A stretch of DNA of 64,000 bases from Chaetoderma sp. LZ-2023a (GCA_034401795.1 CM067369.1:90386579-90450578); one strand, 5' to 3'. Counted from the stretch's first letter, positions 46,856 through 58,749 are shown. Numbers and translations are program-made. Notes: generated from the letters alone by a model not told the origin.

Positions 46856-48600
46856 TTAGCTCACCTGGCCTGAAAGGCCAAGTGAGCTTATGTCGTGACG
46901 ACCATCCATCGTGTGTCTTGCTGTCCATCCGTCGTCCATTAACCTTTCACTTAAATGACTTCTTAAGAACCGCTGGGCCTATTTCAATTAAATTTGGCTG
47001 GAAGCATCCTTAGGGCATAGGGATCTAAGTTTGTTCAAACGAAGATGATCGGCAAATTTGGCTGGTGAACATTTTGGAAGTGTGTTCAAGGGAACTTTAT
47101 TGGTCAAATGGTTTGGCGGCCATCATTGTTGACTTAGTTTTAGCAAAAATGACTTCTCCAGAACCGGTGAGAGGGATCAGGCCGAAATTATGGCAGTAGG
47201 GAATAAGGGCCATTAAAGTTTGTTCAAGAGAAGTTGATCCATCAAAAAACATAGCCGGCGTCTGCCAATCAAAATGTAGCGTGTTTGGTGGCCATATTGG
47301 ATTTTTTTATTTGATGGATTTTGTATATGTTTTTTGGCCATTCCAAGCTCAAATTTGCCATTTTCGAAACTGTCAGATAAACAGTTGGTGGCCATCTTGG
47401 ATTATTTTCCCGCCAAAAACTCCCATACTAAAGCAATGGGAAATTTGTAATGTCTTCTTGAGAACTACTAGGCCAATTTCAATTATATTTGGCAGGAAGC
47501 ATCCTTAAGGTATAGGGATCCAAGTTTGTTCACTGGCCATCTTGGATTTCAGCCGATTTTAGGAAATGTCTTTAAAAATCTTCTCCAAGACCGCTTGGGG
47601 AATCGATTAAAAACTCATGAAACATCATCTAGGGCAAGAGGTAAGCCATGTTTGTTCAAGAGGACTTGACTGACCAAATGGTTCGGCGGCCAATTTGGAT
47701 GACCTAGTTTTCCCGAAAACTACTTCTCTAGAACCGCTGAAGTAATCAGGCCGGAATTGAGGAGATATGATTAGAGACTAACGGCCATTAAAGGGGTTCA
47801 AGGGATGGTGATCCGTCAAAAAACATGGCCACCATGGATCAATCAAAATGTAGCGTGTTTGGCGGCCATATTGGATTTTTTATTTGATGGATTATGAGGC
47901 CCAAGTTGGTATTATATATGTTTGTGGGTCTTCTGATTTCATATTTTCCATTTTTGAAATTGTCGGATAAATGGTTTGGTGGCCATCTTGGATCTTTTTA
48001 CTGCCAAAAACTTCCGTAATAAAGCAATGGGAAATTTAACATGTCTTCTTGAGAACCACTGGACCAATTTCAAGTATATTTGGCAGAAATCATTCTTAGG
48101 AGTCCATGTTTGTTCAAAGAAAAGTGATCGGGCAGTTTGGCTGGTGGCCAACTTGGATTTTGGCCAATTTTTAGAAATGTCTTTAAAAATCTTCTCCAAA
48201 ACTGCTTGGGGGATCAATTCAAAATGCAGAAAATATTACCTAGGGCAGGAGCTTCACCAAGTTGTTCAAGGGAACTTGATTGGCCAAATGGTTTGGTGGC
48301 CAGCTTGGATAACCTATTTTTTGCCAAAACAACTCCAGACCCACTGAATGGATTGGGCCAAAATTTGGGAGATATGATTAGGCACTAAGTGCCATTAAAG
48401 TTTGTTCAAGGGAAGGAGCTACATCAAAAACATGGTCGCAGTGGACCAATCAAAATGTAGCCTGTTTGGCGGCCATATTGGACTTGCAAAAATGTCCACA
48501 AACTCATTTAAAAGACTACTCGTAAACCACCCACCAACAATTTTGACAAAAATGTATAGTGCTCCAGGTGAGCGACACAGGCCGCTTGGTCCTCTTGTCT
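46856..48600 (+). mobile_element. GCTCACCTGG element C, long copy (1.74 kb)
   Basis: The 5' end is a hairpin, AGCTCACCTGGCCTGAAAGG with CCAAGTGAGC. The interior has two diverged units of about 550-600 bp (GGCGGCCATATTGGATTTTT, AAGCAATGGGAAATTT, GGCAGGAAGCATCCTTA). The 3' end has GCTCCAGGTGAGCGACACAG and CTCTTGTC. Short ORFs on both strands (VAILD, PIRQFQKWK) only mirror the repeat. Confidence 0.75.
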
Positions 48601-49226
48601 CAATAACAAAGGTGTTACCTCGCTATTGTTAGCTTGTTTACTGTAGTGCTTTTGTATTGTGATTAGTATTTATTTCACACGTGCATGGCAATATAAACAC
48701 ACTGAGCACAGGCTCATAAATTGATTATAATTGTGCTCCTGTATTGATAAAATATGAGGTTTCAAGGTATTGTATTCTGGTCAGATTTTCCATGATTTTT
48801 CGATTTTTTTAAATTACATTGTGAGATCGCGCTTTTAAAAAAATCATGATTTTCGATTAAATAGGATATCGTGCAAGTCTACCCTCAAATTCATGATATT
48901 TCTTTGATATAGAAGTATATGTAGGTGCACTAATACTGAGAATACCCTCAAATTCATCATTTTTCCATACAACTATGTAATTAGTGTTTAAATTCTATTT
49001 TGTGAGATTGAATGGCTGTAATGGTCCATCAGTTGGAAGAATTTAAGTTGAAATATTACTTATATCTGGACTGAAACCAACTATTAAAATACATGAGTAA
49101 GCGTTTGTGTGCTATGATTTGAGGTACTTTCGCAAGTTGTGGGTTTAATCACAAAATAGTAAATATATATTTAATTTAAACTCGACAAACCAGCCATTTG
49201 TGAGAAATCCTTTAGCACATTTGTAT
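48601..49226. other. Intron sequence, nothing recognised
   Basis: AT-rich; no exon or element border seen. Confidence 0.4.
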
Positions 49227-50505
49227 CTCACCTGGCCAGATATTCATGAAACGTCATCTAGGGCAAGTTTGTTGAAGGGAAGTTGATTGGCCAAATGGTT
49301 CTTCAGAATGGTTAAATGGATCAGGTCGAAATTTGGGAGATATGATTATGGACTAAGGGCCATTAAAGTTTGTTTACGTTGATACTTAGAAAAGGACTGC
49401 TGTGGGCCAATCAAAATATAGCATTTTTGGTGGCCATATTGAATTTTTTATTTGATGGATTTTGAAGCCAAAATTGCTTTTATATAGTTTTTTGGGTATT
49501 CTTTTTTCAGATTTAACATTTTTGAATCTATCAGATGAACGGTTTGGTGGCCATCTTGGATATTTTTCCTGTGGTATGCTCCCAGTACTAAAGCAATATG
49601 AAATTTAAAATGTCAAAAATGTCAATCTCAAGAACAACTGGGCCAATTTCAAATATTTTTGGAAGGAGCTACCTGTAGAACATAGAGATTCAAGTTTCCT
49701 TACGACATAGGGAAGTATCCTTAGGGCATAGGGATCAATGTTTGTTCAAAGGAAGCTGATCGGCCAATTTGGCCAGCAGCCGTCTTGGAATTTGGCCAAT
49801 TTTTTTTAATGTCTTTAAAGATCTCTAAAACCGTGTGGGGGGGGGGTTGGAAATTGATTCAGACCTCATGAAATATCATCTAGGGAATCATCATAACCAA
49901 GTGTGTTCAAGGGAACGTGATTAACCAAATGGTTCAGTGGCCATCTTGGATAACCTAGTTGTCGCAAAAACTACTCCAGAACTGCTGAACGGATTGGGGC
50001 GAAATTTGTGAGATATGATTATGGACTAATTTAGGGACACTAAAGTTTGTTCAAGGAACGTTGATACATAAAAAATATGGCTACCATGGACCAATCAAAG
50101 TGTAGCGTGTTTGGTGGCCATATTTTACTTTTTTATTTGATGGATTTTCAAGCCGAAATTGGTTTTACATAGGTTTTTGGGTATGCTGATTGAAAAATTC
50201 CACTTTCATAGCTGTCGGATAACTGGTTTGGCAGCTATATTGGATCATTTTCCTGTCAAAATTTTCTATACTAAAGCAATAGGAAATTTAAAATGGCTTC
50301 TCGAGAATGACTAGGCAGATTTCAATGATATTTGGCAGGAAGCATCCTTAGGGCAGAGGGATCCAGGTTTGTTAAAAGGAAGCCGAATGGCCAATCTTGT
50401 TTTGGTGGCCATCTGAGATTTTCTGAAAATTATCCATCATGTCTATTTCAATGCAAATGGTTCAAATGCTAATGATCCAGGTGAGCGTCATGCGGTCACA
50501 GGTAT
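49227..50505 (+). mobile_element. GCTCACCTGG element C, internally shortened copy
   Basis: TCTCACCTGGCCAGATATTC at the start, interior units as in the copy at 46856, and a 3' end with ATCCAGGTGAGCGTCATGC. It ends about 80 bp before the second Reeler exon. Confidence 0.7.
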
Positions 50506-50561
50506 CCTTTGGGCATAGGGATCAAACTTTAGTGTCCCTAAATTAGTCCATAATCATATCT
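50011..50561. repeat. 39-bp perfect inverted repeat next to a splice acceptor
   Basis: 50011-50049 (AGATATGATTATGGACTAAT...) is an exact reverse complement of 50523-50561, with a loop of about 470 bp. The right arm ends 22 bases before the first base of the exon at 50584, so it covers the usual branch-point zone. Seen directly; any effect on splicing is inference. Confidence 0.85.
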
Positions 50562-50583
50562 ATACCTTGTTTTATTCTTGCAG

Positions 50584-50729
50584 TAACTCTATCTGGAGAC
50601 CAACCATTTAAAGGATTCCTTATGCAGGCTCGCAGCGATGGGGCCTTAAATTCCTCTAACCCAAAACATGGCACTTTTACTATATCAGCTTCAGAAGTAA
50701 ATGGTAAAGTAAAGAGTTGTGGCACACAG
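50584..50729 (+). CDS. Reeler-domain protein, second coding exon
   Basis: Acceptor TTTTATTCTTGCAG and donor ACACAG|GTATGT are both good. With the one base carried over from 42246 the exon reads VTLSGDQPFKGFLMQARS, then SNPKHGTFTISASEV and VKSCGTQ. These are core Reeler features: the VTLSG strand, the F-x-GF-x-x-QAR motif, and the second Cys that should pair with the Cys of the first exon. It ends in phase 0 at the point where Reeler domains normally continue with a conserved T-H segment, which must lie in a later exon. No such exon was found up to 64000. Long repeat-filled introns flank it on both sides. Confidence 0.85.
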
Positions 50730-50756
50730 GTATGTATAGCATAATACAATTTCATC

Positions 50757-53332
50757 AATGCAGTATATGTCTTGTGGTGTATTGCAGTACATGTCTTGTG
50801 GTGTATTGCAGGACATGTCTGGTGGTGTATTGCAGTACATGTCTTGTGGTGTATTGCAAGACATGTCTGGTGGTGTATTGCAGTACATGTCTGGTGGTGG
50901 ATTGCAGTACATGTCTGGTGGTGTATTGCAGTACATGTCTGGTGGTTTATTGCAGTACAATTCTGGTGGTGTATTGCAGTACATGTCTGGTGGTGTATTG
51001 CAGTACATGTCTTGTGGTGTATTACAGTACATGTCTGGTGGTGTATTGCAGTACATGTCTGGTGGTTTATTGCAGTACATGTCTGGTGGTGTATTGCAGT
51101 ACATGTTTGGTGGTGTATTGCAGTACATGCCTGGTGGTGTATTGCAGTACATGTCTGGTGGTTTATTGCAGTACATGTCTGGTGGTGTATTGCAGTACAT
51201 GTCTGGTGGTGTATTGCAGTACATGTCTGGTGGTGTATTGCAGTACATGTCTGGTGGTGTATTGCAGTACATGTCTGGTGGTGTATTGCAGTACATGTCT
51301 GGTGGTGTATTGCAGTACATGTCTGGTGGTTTATTGCAGTACAATTCTGGTGGTGTATTGCAGTACATGTCTGGTGGTGTATTGCAGTACATGTTTGGTG
51401 GTGTATTGCAGTACATGCCTGGTGGTGTATTGCAGTACATGTCTGGTGGTTTATTGCAGTACATGTCTGGTGGTGTATTGCAGTACATGTCTGGTGGTGT
51501 ATTGCAGTACATGTCTGGTGGTGTATTGCAGTACATGTCTGGTGGTGTATTGCAGTACATGTCTGGTGGTGTATTGCAGTACATGTCTGGTGGTGTATTG
51601 CAGTACATGTCTGGTGGTGTATTGCAGTACTTGTCTGGTGGTGTATTGCAGTACTTGTCTGGTGGTGTATTGCGGTACATGTCTGGTGGTGTATTGCGGT
51701 ACATGTCTGGTGGTGTATTGTAGTACATGTCTGGTGATTTATTGCAGTACATGTCTGGTGGTGTATTGCAGTACTTGTCTGGTGGTGTATTGCGGTACAT
51801 GTCTGGTGGTGTATTGCGGTACATGTCTGGTGGTGTATTGCGGTACATGTCTGGTGGTGTATTGCGGTACTTGCCTGGTGGTGTATTGCAGTACATGTCT
51901 GGTGGTGGATTGCAGTACATGTCTGGTGGTGTATTGCAGTACATGTCTGGTGGTTTATTGCAGTACAATTCTGGTGGTGTATTGCAGTACATGTCTGGTG
52001 GTGTATTGCAGTACATGTCTGGTGGTGTATTGCAGTATATGTCTTGTGGTGTATTGCAGTACATGTCTTGTGGTGTATTGCAGGACATGTCTGGTGGTGT
52101 ATTGCAGTACATGTCTGGTGGTGGATTGCAGTACATGTCTGGTGGTGTATTGCAGTACATGTCTGGTGGTGTATTGCAGTACATGTCTGGTGGTGTATTG
52201 CAGTACATGTCTGGTGGTGTATTGCAGTACATGTCTGGTGGTGTATTACAGTACATGTCTGGTGGTGTATTGCAGTACATGTCTGGTGGTTTATTGCAGT
52301 ACATGTCTGGTGGTGTATTGCAGTACATGTTTGGTGGTGTATTGCAGTACATGCCTGGTGGTGTATTGCAGGACATGTCTGGTGGTGTATTGCAGTACAT
52401 GTCTGGTGGTGGATTGCAGTACATGTCTGGTGGTGTATTGCAGTACATGTTTGGTGGTGTATTGCAGTACATGCCTGGTGGTGTATTGCAGGACATGTCT
52501 GGTGGTGTATTGCAGTACATGTCTGGTGGTGGATTGCAGTACATGTCTGGTGGTGTATTGCAGTACATGTCTGGTGGTTTATTGCAGTACAATTCTGGTG
52601 GTGTATTGCAGTACATGTCTTGTGGTGTATTACAGTACATGTCTGGTGGTGTATTGCAGTACATGTCTGGTGGTTTATTGCAGTACATGTCTGGTGGTGT
52701 ATTGCAGTACATGTTTGGTGGTGTATTGCAGTACATGCCTGGTGGTGTATTGCAGTACATGTCTGGTGGTTTATTGCAGTACATGTCTGGTGGTGTATTG
52801 CAGTACATGTCTGGTGGTGTATTGCAGTACATGTCTGGTGGTGTATTGCAGTACATGTCTGGTGGTGTATTGCAGTACATGTCTGGTGGTGTATTGCAGT
52901 ACATGTCTGGTGGTGTATTGCAGTACATGTCTGGTGGTGTATTGCAGTACTTGTCTGGTGGTGTATTGCAGTACTTGTCTGGTGGTGTATTGCGGTACAT
53001 GTCTGGTGGTGTATTGCAGTACATGTCTGGTGGTGTATTGTAGTACATGTCTGGTGATTTATTGCAGTACATGTCTGGTGGTGTATTGCAGTACTTGTCT
53101 GGTGGTGTATTGCGGTACATGTCTGGTGGTGTATTGTGGTACATGTCTGGTGGTGTATTGCGGTACATGTCTGGTGGTGTATTGCGGTACTTGCCTGGTG
53201 GTGTATTGCAGTACATGTCTGGTGGTGTATTGCAGTACTTGTCTGGTGGTGTATTGCGGTACATGTCTGGTGGTGTATTGCAGTACATGTCTGGTGGTGT
53301 ATTGCAGTACATGTCTGGTGGTGTATTGCTTT
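50757..53332. repeat. 24-bp minisatellite, ~107 units, with higher-order duplication
   Basis: The unit CAGTACATGTCTGGTGGTGT plus ATTG repeats without a break from 27 bases after the splice donor at 50730. Variants (TTTATTG, ATGTTTGG, ATGCCTGG, ACAATTCTGG, CGGTAC) mark longer patterns. The block at about 51365-51900 recurs at 52685-53220, exactly 1320 bp (55 units) away, with few changes. Because 24 is a multiple of 3, long open frames arise in several frames of both strands (up to 949 codons); none has a start context, motif or homology, and the Reeler frame does not enter it. Confidence 0.95.
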
Positions 53333-53769
53333 ATCTTTCACCTGAATGCTCATCAACCCGATCTCACCAGTAGACTTATTTTGCCATGACATTTTTCAAA
53401 GATTTTGACCCCTAAAACAAGAAGATGCTTCCAGTATCCCAAGAGCAACCTCCCACCCATGTTTGGTGGATTTCCCTCGGTTAGAACTTGAGTTATGATG
53501 TCAGACACACACGCACGCACACACGCACGCACGCATGCACACACACGCATGCACACACACACACACACTCTTTTTGTGCATCCTCACTTGTGGTGTGTGT
53601 ACCATACCTGTGTATTAATTTCTTCCATGCAACTCAGGACAGTCCTCGGTTGAGAGTCCTCAATTAAGTCTGCCCAGACTCTCTGTCTGTCCATCTCTGA
53701 CAATTATTTCTTGTCAACGCAACTCCTCGTAAAGTTTCCAGTGGATTAACCTGAAATTTGGTGCACATT
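53333..53769. other. Intron or intergenic sequence with (CA)n tract
   Basis: A (CA)n / ACACACGC tract lies at about 53503-53568. Otherwise no feature. Confidence 0.6.
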
Positions 53770-53885
53770 ATTAGCTCACATGGTCAGACTAGCCAAGTGA
53801 TCTTATGCCATTGTGGCCATCTGGCCGGCGGCTGTCTGTCTGTCCATCCATCAATTTTTTTTTAAATAACTCCTCAAGAACCACC
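53770..53885 (+). mobile_element. GCTCACCTGG element C, 5'-end fragment
   Basis: TTAGCTCACATGGTCAGACT, CCAAGTGATCTTATGCC and CTGTCCATCCATCAA match the first about 110 bp of the family. It is cut at CAAGAACCAC by the GGGATATCC-rich segment. Confidence 0.7.
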
Positions 53886-54215
53886 CCTGCAAAAATATAG
53901 CAAAAAATCCCTGGATATCCTGGGATATCCCAGCAATATCCAAGGCCAAATCCTAGGATATCCCGGGACTTCCACCCATGAGATATCCTAGAAAATCCTG
54001 GGGCCTGGGATTTTTCTGGAAGTGGTACAGTGTCCCAACCTTGGGATTTCTCAAGATACCCAGGGTTGGGAGTCCCCATGGTTGGGACTCATTCCAATAC
54101 TTCCAGCTCCAATGGTTGGGATATCCTGAGATATCCCAAGTTTGGGACAATGAATTCATTCCAATACCACCAGCTTCATACAATAATCCCAGCCTTGGGA
54201 TTTACTGGGATGTTC
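53886..54215. repeat. Cluster of GGGATATCCC palindromes
   Basis: Within 330 bp are many copies of GGGATATCC, GGATATCCTGGGATATCC, CAGCCTTGGGATTT and TTGGGA/TCCCAA in both orientations. The segment can fold extensively on itself. No coding potential. Confidence 0.75.
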
Positions 54216-54360
54216 AGTATAAACTAACTGCAAACAATCATCTTAGTTGTGAAATATCAAAATATAAAGCTTAGAAACAAGATGGCTGCCATTGCTGGTT
54301 TGCATGTTAAACTAGATTAGTCAGCATTCATTTTAAAATAGACAAATAATTATCAGATTA

Positions 54361-56137
54361 TTACCCCACCTGGCCAGAATGGCCAAGTGAGCTTATGCCA
54401 TGGTGACCGTCCGTCATCCATCATCCTTCCATGTGTCTGTCTGTTTGTCCATCAACTTTTACTTTAAGCGACTTCTCAAGAACCACTTGGCATCGATTTC
54501 AATTATATTCAGCAGGAAGCATCCTTAGGGCATAGAGATTCAATTTTCTTCAAACGAAGCCGATAAACAAATTTGGATGGTGGCCATCTTGGATATTGGC
54601 ATATTTTTAGAATTGTCTTTAAAATCTCTAAAAACCACTTGGGGAATTGATTCAAGACTCATGAAACATCATCTAGGACAAGAGCTAAGCCAAGTTTGTT
54701 CAAAAGAACTTGATTTACCAAATGGTTCGGCAGCCATCTTGGATGATTTAGTTTTCGCGAAAACGACTACTAGAACCACTGAAGAGATCAGGACGAAATT
54801 TGGGAGATATAATTAGGGACTAAGGGCCATTAAAGTTGTTTAAGGGATATTGCTCCATTAAGAAAGATGTCCGCCATGGGCCAGTCAAAATGTAACGTGC
54901 TTGGCGGCCATATTGGATTTTTTTATTTGATGGATTTTGATACTAAAATTGGTTTTGTATGTGTTTTGGGGTATTCTGAGCTCAGATTTGAAATTTTTGA
55001 AACTGTCGGATAAACGGTTTGGCGGCCATCTTGGATCATTTTCCCGCCAAAAGCTTCCAAGAACTACAGGGATGATTTCAATTATAGTTGGCAGGAAGCA
55101 TCCTTATGGCATAGGGATTCAAGTTTGTTCAAACAAAGCTGATCGTCCAATTGGGCCGGCGGCCATCTTGGATTTGGGCCGATTTTTAGAAACATCTTTA
55201 AAAATCTTCTCCGAAACTGCTTGGGGGATTGATGCAAACCTCATGAAATATGATTTAGGACAAGTGCTGAACCAAGTTTGTTCAAGGGAAATAGATTGGT
55301 CAAATGGTTCGGCGGACACAATCTTGGTTGACCTAGTTGTAGTGAAAATGACTTCTTCTCCAGAACAGCTGAAGGGATCGGGCCGAAATTTGGCAGATAT
55401 GATTAGTGCCTAAGGGCCGTTAAAGTTTGTTCAAGAGAAGTTGATCCGTCCAAAAACTATGGCCGCCATGGGCCAATCAAAATATAGCAAGTATTGGCGG
55501 CCATATTGGATTTCTTTATTTGATGGATTTTGAGGCCGAAATTGGTTTTGTATGTTTTGGGGTATTCTGAGCTCAGATTTGAAATTTTCGAAACTGTCGG
55601 ATAAACGGTTTGGTGGCCATCTTGGATCATTTTCCCGCCAAAAGCTCCCATACTAAAGCAATGGGAAATTTTTAATGTTTTCTTCTCGAGAACTACCTGG
55701 TCGATTTCAATTATATTTGGCAGGAAGCATCCTTATGGTGTAGAGATTCAAGTTTGTTCAAACGAACCCAATCAGCCAATTGGGCCGGTGGCCATCTTGG
55801 ATTTTGGCCATCTTGGATGACCTAGTTGTAGCGAAAACGACTTTCTCTAGAACTGCTGAAGGGATCGGGCCGAAATTTGGGAGATATGATTAGGGACCAA
55901 GAGCCATTAAAATTTGTTCAAGGGGAGTTGATCCATCAAAAAACCTGGACACCATGGGCCAATCAAAATATAGCATGTTTGGCATCCATATTGGATTTAT
56001 TTATTTGATGGATTTTGAGGCCGAAATTGGTTTTATGTGTTTTTGGATATTTGGTGGCCATCTTGTTGATAAAGAGCATTCTAGTTGAAATGTCTATGGT
56101 CCAGGTGAGCAATACAGGCCCCTTGGGCCTCTTGTTA
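54361..56137 (+). mobile_element. GCTCACCTGG element C, long copy (1.78 kb)
   Basis: Begins CCCACCTGGCCAGAATGGCC and AAGTGAGCTTATGCC; three internal units of about 500-600 bp with GGCGGCCATATTGGATTT, TTGATGGATTTTGAGGCCG and ATAAACGGTTTGG. Ends GGTCCAGGTGAGCAATACAG and GGCCCCTTGGGCCTCTTG followed by TTA. Short ORFs mirror the repeat. Confidence 0.8.
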
Positions 56138-56144
56138 GAATTTT

Positions 56145-57194
56145 TTTTTTTAATCTTCTCCCAAACCGCTTGGGGCATCGATTCAAAACTCATGAAATAT
56201 GGTCATGGGGAAGAGCTGAACCGAGTCTGTTCAAGGAAACTTGATTGGCCAAATAGTTTGGCGGCCATCTTGGATGACATAGTTTCGCAAAAATGACTTC
56301 TCCAGAACCACTGAACAGATCGAGCCGAAATTTTGCATATATGATTAGTGACTAAGGACCCTTAAAGTTTGTACAAGGGAAGTTGATAAGTAAAAACACA
56401 TGGTCACCATGGACCAATCAAAATGTAGCGTGTTTTCAACCATATTGAATATTTTATTTGATGAATTTTGGAGCTGAAATTAGTTTTATATAAGTTTTCA
56501 GGTATTCTGATTTTCAAATCTGCCATTTTCGAAACTGTCGGATAAGCGGCCTGTCGACCATCCTGGATCTTTTTCCCGCCAAAAACTCCCATACTAAAGC
56601 AATGGGAAATTTGAAATGTCTTCTCGATAAACACTGAGCTGATTTCAAGTATATTTGACAGGAAGCATCCTTTGGGAATAGGGATACAAGTTTGTTCAAA
56701 GGAAGATGATTGGCCAATTTGACCCGAAACTGCTTTGGGGATTGATGCAAACCTCATGAAATATGATCTAGGGCAAGAGTTCAACCAAGTTTGTTTGAGG
56801 GAACTTGATTTGCCAAATGGTTTGGTGGCCATCTTGGATGACCTAGTTTTTGCGAAAACGATTTCTCCAGAACCGCTGAACAGATCGGGCCGAAATTTGG
56901 CAGATAAGATTAGGGCCAAAATACCATTAAATTTTGTGTATGGAAAGTGTATATGTCAAAAAACATATCCGCCATGAATCAATCAAAATATAACATTTCT
57001 GGTGGACATCTTGTATTTTCAGCAAATTTCTTAGAAAATCATACTTATTAATCCTGGGCCAATTTTAATAAACCATGTCTAAGCTTTCTTAACAGAAATT
57101 TGATTGGTAAATCTTTGCTGTGGTCATCTCATTTTGTTCAGTAGTGCCAGTGACCAATAATCTCAGGTGAGCGATACAGGCCCCTTGGGTCTCG
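56145..57194 (+). mobile_element. GCTCACCTGG element C, 5'-truncated copy
   Basis: Lacks the 5' end. It starts at the CTTCTCCCAAACCGCTTGG internal segment directly after the previous copy and ends CTCAGGTGAGCGATACAGG and CCCCTTGGGTCTCGTG. Confidence 0.7.
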
Positions 57195-57315
57195 TGTAGA
57201 TTACCTGTTCAGCAGGGTCATTTTACAATTTATCCTCCTCATGTCACATGTTGTATTCTCCAAATCATTAGCAAAGAGAACTGAGCAGTATCAAGAGCAT
57301 ATTACAATTAACCAT

Positions 57316-57535
57316 TTAACCCTTGAATTCATTTTTAATATTTCAATTTTCTCATAGAAAATGACTATTTGCAGACCAAGGGAAGACTTTTTTGGAAATT
57401 TACCACTGGAATGACTCGGTTATCGAGCCAGTCATTCCAGTGGTAAATTTTCAAAAATAGTCTTCTCTGGGTCTGCAAATGGACATTTCGGAAGACCACT
57501 GCAGAGGCCGTTTTTGGCTGATATGAGTGTTAATG
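57316..57535. mobile_element. Palindromic MITE family B, full copy
   Basis: TTAACCCTTGAATTC at the left; TGACTATTTGCAGACC, TTTACCACTGGAATGACTCG; centre GGTTATCGAG; CCAGTCATTCCAGTGGTAAA, GGTCTGCAAATGGACATTTC; and GGCTGATATGAGTGTTAA at the right. The two arms pair over roughly 90 bp each. Confidence 0.8.
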
Positions 57536-58420
57536 TACATGTAAATCCCTTTATGAGAGATTACTAATCCGCTGTAGTTGTAATATTCCACATAACTACA
57601 GGTCTTCAGAAATACTTTGAATCAGAAACTTGCTGGCATTGCATTTGTGTGAAATCCACTTTATAAACCTAGCAACGATTCTTTGTTAACAACATGTACA
57701 CTGAAAACACGGTTTAGGTAAATGATTCATGACACCAAACATTAACTATAAGCAACAATTCGAAAATAACAGTTTAGTTGCCAGAAGGAGGCTTTGACCT
57801 CTACTCAGAATTTAGGTGGAAAAGATACAATGTATCTAAAAGTTTTGTAACACAACAAAAATACTAAGCCACTCAATTCACTGTTTGCTAAAAGTCACCT
57901 GACTTAGATATCTCAGAAAATTTTAACCTATTCATTCCCATGGTGTAGGTTCCCTTGAAACAAGTTTAGCAGAGATAGATCCCTCCATTGGGTAGTCTTG
58001 ATAGTATCTCTTTAACTCTAAAGCAGTCATTGCTCTAGGGAACCGGTTCCTCTATTCCTATAGAGAACATATAAACGAGTCTGTGAGCATGCGCACTTAT
58101 GCTACTATGCATGCGACCGAGTCCAAGCCGTCATTGATTAATTAATTTTCTGTATTACGGGAAACACCTAACTTTTATCTCAACAAATCCTGTTCATTCC
58201 ATAATCTTGTGGAGCTACATCCACATTTGCTTTTCATGAATACCACAGTACAAGTGGTCTTTGTTGAATAAGTCATAGTACTTATGTAAAATGGTTATAA
58301 TTTACGTGAATATGAGCAGAAAGTTCGTTGTGACCAAGTTGAAAGAAAATGGCGCCAGCTTCACATTACAAGCCAGGTGAAGTCAATAACTCTGATCCTA
58401 TTTTAGCCACGAGGCTCCGT
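57536..58420. other. Intergenic or intron sequence, nothing recognised
   Basis: A GAGCATGCGCACTTATGC / ATGCATGCGACC segment near 58085-58120 is the only GC-like promoter hint. No TATA box or initiator can be tied to a gene. Confidence 0.35.
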
Positions 58421-58667
58421 TCCTACGAAAGGTATACTATATACCGGTTTGGAACATCTCCTACGAAAGGTATCCTACATAACATATGTAACATACCGGT
58501 TGGGAAGTTAGTGGATCAATTAAGAGTTTTGACTAGGTACGTATTTCCGAGCGTCATTCTTTCCTACATAAGGTATACTACATACCGGTTTGGATCGAAT
58601 CCTACATAAGGTATCCTACATAACTATGTAATATACCGGTTGGGAAGTTATTGGATCTATTAAGAAT
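58421..58667. repeat. Tandem duplication with ATACCGGTT motifs
   Basis: CCTACGAAAGGTATACTA with ATACCGGTTTGGA near 58424, and CCTACATAAGGTATACTA with ATACCGGTTTGGA near 58563, give a period of about 140 bp. Each copy has a second half (AAGGTATCCTACATAAC, ATACCGGTTGGGAAGTTA), so ATACCGGTT occurs four times. Confidence 0.75.
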
Positions 58668-58749
58668 GTGACAGTGGTGCAAACAGGCGTGGTGGACCGG
58701 ATGAACACCACAAGGATACACCACGATCATCCCCTGAAGAAAAGCGAGT

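Noticed and set aside
47213-48632. Several ORFs of 60-120 codons in element C copies
   Set aside because: The same peptides recur wherever the repeat unit occurs and are interrupted at random; the repeat is non-coding.
50757-53332. CRISPR-like array
   Set aside because: Repeats are contiguous without unique spacers, and the genome is eukaryotic.
50543-53392. Open frames of up to 949 codons on both strands across the 24-bp array
   Set aside because: The unit is a multiple of three without stops in several frames; the peptides are pure repeat and differ by frame. No splice or start context links them to a gene.
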